Shown here one piece after another: positions 57,332 through 64,000 of a DNA stretch of 64,000 nucleotides. The number at the start of each line of letters is the position of its first letter. Position 1 is the stretch's first letter. Source of the stretch: Ophioceras dolichostomum (Eukaryota; Ascomycota; Sordariomycetes; Magnaporthales; Ophioceraceae); NCBI GenBank assembly GCA_003049485.1, contig PYST01000065.1, forward strand, positions 1-64,000, given 5' to 3'. Position numbers and translations under genes: made by a program. The notes beneath the pieces are model-generated. The model was not told the DNA's origin and ran no database searches. It was given only the letters and a program-made list of their open reading frames with translations.

Positions 57332-58420
57332 CGGCACTCTCATGTTTGGTACGTGCTACATGGCTCGTTGGAGAGGATGCTCCAGGACATCGAGACGCTT
57401 CAGGTCCAAGAGGTTTCTACCGAAGGCGGAGGATCCAGGTCTAACGCCAGAGCCGCTCCTGCGGCGGTCGGGGAAGAAGGATGGCGCTTCAAATGCCGGA
57501 GACGACTGCATCGGCAAAGAAGCCTGTTGTTCTATAAGCAGTGGTCGCGAATCTGCCGGGAGAGGACCAAGGGATGATGCTGAAGCTGCTTCGAAAGTCG
57601 CTGTCTCGGCAACGGTTACCGAAACCTCGGGATCGATCACCGCAAGGGTGGGAAGCGTCGATGAGCAAAAGACCTGAGGAGGAGAAGACAGGGGCGTCAA
57701 TTTCGGGGCATCTTTGACGCTGCAGGAGAATATTTGCTCGTTACGGCGATTTTTCCTGTTGTTTTCGGTAGCGGGACGTGGTGTGGACGCTGTGTTGAGG
57801 TGGCAGCACTGAGCCCAACTATGCGAGATTTTTACAGCGCAAGCCAGGCTGTAACTGCACCGTGAACCAACCACCGCTCGCCTTCCTGTCACTACCAGGC
57901 TACCACCACCAGGCCGCGCTACCACCATCCAAGAGCATCTTCAACCACCCGCAAAGGTGCAACAGACTCTCCCAGGAAATTCACAGAAATCCTCGCCAGC
58001 CTCCCATCGTCTTCATCAGGGGGACTACTAAAGATACGTCTCTGTTGTCCGTTTCATTATTATTCCATTTCCTTTTCTTTGATTCAAGATCATTCTATTC
58101 GCTTTCCTCCCTGCGTCAACTTCGAACGTCTTAAGCCAGAGCGAATCCACGATGTGATCTACTCCTCTCGTTCGCAGATCAGGCTTTTCGAAACCCATCT
58201 AGAAAATAGAACCTTCATCGAAAAGCAGTCCCTTACCCGTCCTCTTCCCCTTCCTCCCCTGGGCCAGCTACCATGACAGGCAACAGGCAAACTAGGAACA
58301 AAAGAAGAAAAGACGAAAAGCAAAATCCAACCCCAGATACAAAGACAGAAAAAGGAGCTAATGTACAAATTTGAAAACAATCGACAACTTTCAAAAAAAA
58401 TGTTTTTGGGTTTCCTTTAG
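57332..58420. other. intergenic between MFS and SDR remnants
   Basis: A 190-codon minus-strand frame ends at 57356 but has no domain or convincing start. Otherwise nothing supportable. Confidence 0.4.
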
Positions 58421-58566
58421 ACCTGGATAGTAAAACACTCAGATCGATCCCGCTCATGCGCATGGGCAAGCCGGAAGAGGTCGCCGACGCCGCCTGGTTC
58501 CTCGCCAACAACCAATACGCCAACAACTGCGTTCTCAACCTCGATGGTGGTCTGAGCGCGGTATAG
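58421..58566 (+). pseudogene. orphan C-terminal exon of a short-chain dehydrogenase
   Basis: About 48 codons encode the classic end of a short-chain dehydrogenase/reductase: IPLMRMGKPEEVADAAWFL, then NNQYANNCVLNLDGGLSAV and a stop. A TTTCCTTTAG acceptor-like sequence sits directly before it at 58411-58420, so it looks like a last exon. No Rossmann-fold N-terminus (TGxxxGIG) or YxxxK catalytic block exists upstream in any frame, so the gene body is gone. The fragment itself is intact, suggesting recent truncation or a rearrangement breakpoint near 58.4 kb. It ends only 11 bp before the HET-domain gene. Confidence 0.8.
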
Positions 58567-58577
58567 CACTGCATGGC

Positions 58578-61500
58578 ATGACCCATTGGATAGTGGGTGA
58601 GGGGAGCAAGGACCTGGCGAGAGACGGAGAGGAGGAAGAGCTTCCTCGATTCTATAAGCACCTACGTCCCTCGAAAATGGATCTGTCGGTCCCTATCCCG
58701 CTGAAAGGGGCCATGAAGCCGCCTCACCTCCCACTCGCCGGTTCCCGAGACATTCGGATCGTCACGATCCTCCCAGGGGCGTGGACGGACGAGGTCAAGG
58801 TCGAGCTTACAAACTGGTCTCTGGACTCCCTCGACCTTCCGGAGTACAAGACGCTGTCCTGCGCTTGGGGTTCCGCAATTGTCACCGAGACCATCTCGCT
58901 CAACGATAAGCCCTGGCAGGTAACGGTGAACTTGTCGTGTGCTCTGCACTACCTTCGAGATACACTTACGCCCGTGTTGTTCTGGATCGACGTCTTGGTG
59001 AGTACGACGAGGTGCCCTGACCGGAAAGCAACCCTTTTCGGCCCCTTTCCTTCTTCCAACACCCAAACAGGACAGAGGCTAACGAGAACACCCACAATGC
59101 CCCAACGCATGGAATATAGTGCATCAACCAGCTGGACCTAAAAGAGCGTGCCAAGCAGGCCCCTCTCATCAGAGAAGTGCACCAGAGCACGAGCGGCCTT
59201 GTGATCTTCCTCGGAGATGGCATTTCACACCGCACTCCCCGAGACTTCCACCAGAAGCACCCTCCTCCAACGCGGAAAAACAGCTTGACAAACACCTACA
59301 ACAGACCAGATGGGGATTCCGCAATCATGGACTGGTTCTCTAACGCCTGGCGCAACCTTGAGCGGCCTCGGGGCAGCCCAAGTTGGCACACCTTAGCATT
59401 CCTGTGGACATTAGCCCAGTGCCACGGCCGAGCATGGCCTCCGTTGTTCTTCCTCCGCCCGGGGAACGCCACACATCTCCGCGATCTCTTCGAGGGCCTC
59501 CGCAGGATGCTTCTCAGTCCCTGGTGGCAGCAAGTTTGGGCTGTTCAGGAGCTTTCTGTGTCCAGGGGAAACATCACTGTCATGCTCGGCGACGCCTCCG
59601 CTCCTTGGGACATGCTAGTCGCGGCTGCGCTGCACCCGGGGGCGGCGGCGTCTCGACCCTTCCGAGGGACTGCTCCAAGGTGCTCGGTCTCTTCGCCAGG
59701 ACCGTTTCCAAGATGGAGCTGCTCAGGGGCCGCTGGCGAGGAGCAGGGGGTGGCGTAGACCTCCTCTCGCTGGTGCGATTGCTCGGCAGCCGTCAGACCA
59801 CAGACAAACGGGACAGGGTCTACGCGCTTCTAGGAATGGCCAAAGATCAACAGAACGAGGACTGGACCGGGAAAGTACAGGAAATGATCCCTGTAGACTA
59901 CTCGGCTCCCGTCAAGCAGGTTTATCTTCGCACTGCCCTTGCGATCATCCACGGATCGCACAGACTAGACCTTGTTTCCGGTGATCTTTCCCGAAGGCTT
60001 TGCCAGAATCTCCCCTCTTGGGTCCCGGACTGGAGCGCCGTTACAGACGAGGGAGACCTGAGGCAAGCAGCTGTACTGGGCCAGTACGGTGCAGCCAGCA
60101 CCTGGCACTGCGGCGTTGTGCGTACCGAGTCCGAGTTCTGGAAGAGCGTGGCCTACCAGATGGGCCTCATGAGCGTGGGGCTCGACCGCCTCGACCGGGC
60201 ACTCACCCGGACTCACCGACTGCCCGCCGCGCCCGGCCCCGTTCTGGGGGAGTTCTGCCAGTACCTGCGAGGCTATGTCGCAGCGCCCCGGCCCGGTGGA
60301 GACGGCGTCTAGCAGGAGCAGCGGTTCAACGGGGACTGTCTGCCGTGGATCACGGCGTCTATCGGCCTCGCCGAGAAGCTGCGCGCGAGATGTCCCTGGA
60401 CGGACCACCCCGGCGAGCACCCGGAAGACTGGAGCGACCTCTCCAAGATCTTAGAGTACACCTGCGTGCTAAGGGGGGAGGCCGCCTGGCTACGCCACCT
60501 CCGCTCCAGGCCGCAGAACCACGACAGTTCCGGCCTAGCCGGCCTATTACAGACGCACGTGGACAGCCGCCGCGGCCAGCTAAGCGGCTTCTATGGTCAG
60601 CTGGGCGAGCTGAAGCAAAGCTCATCGACCGCGATCGCGAAGCCCAGGCCCGCCGACAGCTCCACAGGGCCAGCCCAGCTCCTCCACCTGATGGCGATGG
60701 CGATGACCAGTATCCGCCCCAGGAAGGCGAGCAGTAGGATGAGGATGATGATGATGGTGATGACGATGACTCGTTCCTCACCGAGTCGCACCATCTCGCC
60801 GAAGTCATGGGCCGATGACGACGACGGTGGTGACGGCTGCGACCGTGACGCCGCCGCCCTGCGCGTAGTGTGCGGCTGGGTCGAGCTGGCCCACCGGTAC
60901 CTCGGCTTCGGCGACGAGCCCCTGAGCCAAAAGGAGATGCAGCGCCTTGCCCGCGCTCTCATCGGCAACCTGCGCGTGCCTGACCTGGGCAACCTGAGCA
61001 CGGCGACAGCATGCCGGGTACAGGAGAGTGAGCGTGACAACGGAGTCATCAGTCGGTGGTTCGCTACGGTTCTCCTTCCTGCCCTCCGGCATGCGAACGC
61101 GGCGGCCGGAGGCTTCGGCCGCGATCTCTCTATCGTCTTCGCTGGTGAGCCCGGTAGTGGCACTTGGGCTAGCGCTGGCACTGGACCCAACAACCAGGAG
61201 GGCGTCAACAGCTACTACTGCTGCATGGGCGTGCACGCCCATCGGCCGGGCGGCGCCACAGCCGAGACGGGTGCGGGTGCTGGTGCTGCTGGTGCTGCCG
61301 CCCAAGGTCGGACGGCCAACACGGCTGATTCAGGAGGAGGAAGAGGAGGAAGAGAGGCCACGAACGACGATAAAGACGCCGTTCTCGCCAGCCCTGCCCC
61401 CAGCCCTGCCCCCAGCCCCATCCCCCTCACCGCCGCGCAGGTCCACGCCCAGGACCCAGACTACGACGCCGACGCCCTCACCAACGCGCTGAGGCTCGCT

Positions 61501-61899
61501 ACACACGGCCGGCGGTTCTACGTCACGGACCGGCTGACGGTCGGGCTCGGCCCAGCATCTATGCGGCCTGGAGACCAGATCCACATCCTACCCGGCAGCA
61601 GGACGCACATCGTACTGCGACCTGTCAACGACAATACCGACAATACCAACAACATCTCCGGCGGCTATGATACGACCCTAGCCGTTGGTGGTAGCTGGTC
61701 GTCCTCGTCTTCCACCACCCCATCTTCACCTTCTTCTCCCGTCTACACACATTATCGCTAACAACAGGGGGAGAAGCACCAGGAGCAGCACCATCAGCAG
61801 GCCCGCCACAACGGTAGCTCAACAAGCACGAACGCTTTCGAGCTCATAGGCGACTGCCACGTCGACCTCACGCCCGTGCAGCAAGACGAGACCACATAG
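58578..61899 (+). pseudogene. HET-domain (heterokaryon incompatibility) gene, broken
   Basis: A large HET-family gene. Exon 1 (ATG 58578 or 58677) to 58997, intron 58998-59119 (GTGAGT/ATAG, phase 0), then exon 2. HET-domain signatures: YKTLSCAWG, LNDKPWQVTVNL, FWIDVL joined to CINQLDLKERA across the intron, LGD, WWQQVWAVQEL, and later TDKRDRVYALLGMA and LPSWVPDW. Frame breaks: at a G5 run (59638-59642) the coherent frame changes by one base; an in-frame TAG stands at 60310-60312 and a TAA at 61759-61761, each followed by more matching sequence. The typical HET C-terminus is readable (RRFYVTDRLTVGLGPASM, PGDQIHILPGS, FELIGDCHV) to a TAG at 61897. Repetitive low-complexity inserts (Met/Asp, Ala/Gly, Ser/Pro) are unusual. 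Family role: non-self recognition leading to compartment death. It appears inactivated unless some breaks are sequencing errors. Confidence 0.8.
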
Positions 61900-64000
61900 A
61901 TCCACAGTGCCAACCGCCGCGCCGGCGGCACAATGATCGCCGGCAGTCTCCCCGTAAAGGTCCTGACGTTGTTCCTGGACCCGGCCGTGCATCTCTCCGA
62001 GTGGCCTCGAGGGAGGCGGTGGATTAGGCTCGTCTAGGAGGCCTAGGAAGGGAAACCTAGGACCTGAAGCCCAACTCCTGACAGGCAGGAGGCAAGCGAG
62101 CGAGCGTGCACCGCACCAAAACGATGATGATGATGATGATGACATACACCGATGAAGTCCCTCCACTCGGATTTCCTCCTTTCTCTCTTCCTTCCTTCCT
62201 CCTCTTCTTTTCTTGTTTTTTGACGAAGACAAAACGAAAGATTTCGATGGTTACGAGTTTTACAAAGAGAGGGCGTGGCGGGTAGGTCAGGGAACACCGC
62301 CACAGGAGCGTCTTTTATTACCCATTCTTTTTATTTTGCTTTCGAACCAAGATATGTTCACGTACCTACCTAGGGGATCGTGACGTCGGCGAACCAAATT
62401 CCCGGGGACGATCTTTCTTGAAGGTCTGGGGGCGTCTAAGAAATTTGCGGTTAGCAGGGTGTTACTGCGCCGAGTTGCTGGTTAGAGTGATTGTGGGAGT
62501 GGGGAGCTGCGGTCTGCAGAACGGGCCGCGATACAGGTTTTTTGTTATTCTTTCTGGGCGTCTGCCAGTCGGGGATTTTTGTTAGAGGCGGATAGTACAG
62601 CATGGCATTTCTCATCGCCGATTCTCCTGGCAGGGGGGCGAACCTGCCATTTTGCTGTGCAGATCCCCTTTTTCACTTACTCCGTCGCACTCCCCCACCA
62701 CGGACTGGTAGACAGTCGACGGCAAGAGCCTTTCTTTAGATACAGCCGCCGCCGCCGCCGACACGTGGTATTCCCACCTTCCTTCCTTTATTTTTCTCTC
62801 GAACTTCTCTCGAAGTTTTGATCTGCGGTGCCTTTTAAAAGCTCAGAGGTATATCCATGGTTCCTACCTAAGGTAGATAGATAGTCCGACTGTGGAAAGC
62901 AACATCTCGGCACTTGAGGCTCTCGGGCCCTTTCTTCTCTTGCAGCAAGCTCGTCCCGACACTGCTCCCACGCCTCACAGAAGCACAGACGAACTTGAAT
63001 AGTATGGGGTAGCAACCTTCTTCTGCCCTTCTTCCTCGGAGACGACACGATTCGGGGCCCGAGTCGCCGTCTCGCGGGGCTTAAAAGTTCAATTTCAAGT
63101 TCTTTTTCTTTGGAACGAACGAACGGCAATAACGACTAAGACGGTAAGTACTACCTAACCATTTATCTCCTTATCAGTGCTCTTAAAAAACAGCCGCTCT
63201 CGCCGTTGAGCCACATGCAATGTCAAATTCTCTTTTCTTCTTCTCAGTTATGGTTCATGAACTGGTAGGTATGAGTGGGCGGTAAGCGGTTAGTGGGAGG
63301 CGAGTCCCAATTACTTGGAAACCTATGACGACATCACAAAGTTCGGTCTAGAACTGGGCCGAGGTCGACAAGCGCGGCATCAAACTGAGATGCTGTCCAT
63401 TACCCGTCCTAACCCGCCTCGCCCGCCTACTCCAACGTCGGTCGGGTCGGGTCGGTTCTGACAGAAAACAAATACAGGATTCCCGCCGCAAAGTTCAGCT
63501 GTTCGAGAGAAATAATGACGTCCTTCTTTTGGGGCGATTTCCATTCGGGAATTTTATCTCGTGTGCAAATGTACTACCTCGGTAGAGGACGACTAGCACT
63601 AGCTCCCCTCCGCCAAGCGCGGGGATGTGAGAAGGGCGACTTACACAGGACAGCTGTGTGTGTGTGCTTGCGTGCTGATCGCTACACCTATCGCTGAGGG
63701 GCAAAGAAAGAGCGTAATACGTGGTAAGCGGAGGAGTCCTTCGCCGCCCATATAGCGGGGAGAGGGATGGAGATCCTGACCGATTTCTTGCGCCAAAGAT
63801 GGCTGGCTCACGGGCCCTTTGCGGTGGTTTACATACATACAGTGTTATCGGGCTCGCTTCGTGCTTTGGGGGAGGGGGTGTGTGAGTAGCGTTGGTGTGG
63901 CTGACGAGTCGAATCCAACACTCACCGCTCTCTCTGTCTCTCTCTCTTCCTCCTCCACAGAAGGAAGGAATGGATGGATGACAAGACTGGAAAGAGATGA
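61900..64000. other. right-end region, no gene supported
   Basis: Contains an (ATG)n/(CAT)n run at about 62124-62141, a TACCTAAGGTA palindrome at 62865-62875, a GGTCGGGTCGGGTCGG run at about 63440 and a CT-rich tract at about 63930-63958. Open frames here have no domain or start context. Confidence 0.5.

Noticed and set aside
57356..57928. 190-codon minus-strand frame downstream of the MFS remnant
   Set aside because: No convincing start, domain or splice sites, and its composition is not distinctive; left as intergenic.
1..64000. CRISPR arrays, bacterial operons or prophage signals
   Set aside because: No regularly spaced repeats; spliceosomal introns and TATA promoters show a eukaryotic genome.

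Overview
This window comes from a filamentous ascomycete, most likely a Sordariomycete or close relative. The evidence is short spliceosomal introns (52 to about 240 nt, GTRAGT-type donors, CTAAC-like branch points), TATA boxes, a Zn2Cys6 regulator, a highly reducing polyketide synthase, a HET-domain gene, and large intergenic spaces with CT/CA microsatellites. Gene models were built by hand: splice sites were accepted only where donor, acceptor and codon phase agreed.

Layout. (1) 0.4-8.9 kb, minus strand: a tandem array of about eight small unrecognised genes (A-H). Several share a GTCTATAAAA TATA box 100-150 bp upstream and a CCACAATG-like start context. B, C and D look broken by a lost start codon or a frameshift; A, E, F, G and H look open. 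A 218 bp piece of the array (end of E to the start of D) recurs inverted at 41.6 kb. (2) 10.4-12 kb: an intact flavohaemoglobin (NO dioxygenase) with a mitochondrial-type leader. (3) 12-20 kb: no supportable gene. (4) 20.2-36.2 kb: a candidate secondary-metabolite locus with a Zn2Cys6 regulator, a 2955-residue HR-PKS whose architecture matches the PKS half of fungal PKS-NRPS hybrids (no NRPS follows), and, tail to tail, a seven-exon UbiA-superfamily membrane protein of the fumagillin-type terpene-cyclase class. An assembly gap (45 N) lies between regulator and PKS. (5) 38.5-41.4 kb: a divergent pair, one gene with a nuclease-like motif and glycine-rich tail, the other kinase-like; each has an apparent one-base frameshift. 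(6) 42.9-53.5 kb: a conserved fungal two-exon gene, a long empty stretch, an F-box/ankyrin-like protein and a four-exon Fe(II)/2-oxoglutarate oxygenase. (7) 56-62 kb: a graveyard with a decayed allantoate-permease-type MFS transporter, an orphan C-terminal exon of a short-chain dehydrogenase, and a large HET-domain gene broken by two stop codons and a frameshift.

How the genes may work together: the regulator, PKS and UbiA-type enzyme form a plausible polyketide-terpenoid (meroterpenoid) core, as in the fumagillin cluster. No P450, acyltransferase, enoylreductase or transporter is close by, and the PKS has weak C-methyltransferase and enoylreductase regions, so a partner ER or tailoring enzymes would have to lie elsewhere. 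The Fe(II)/2OG oxygenase at 52 kb is a distant candidate. The small-gene array and the decayed genes around 38-62 kb suggest a fast-evolving accessory region.
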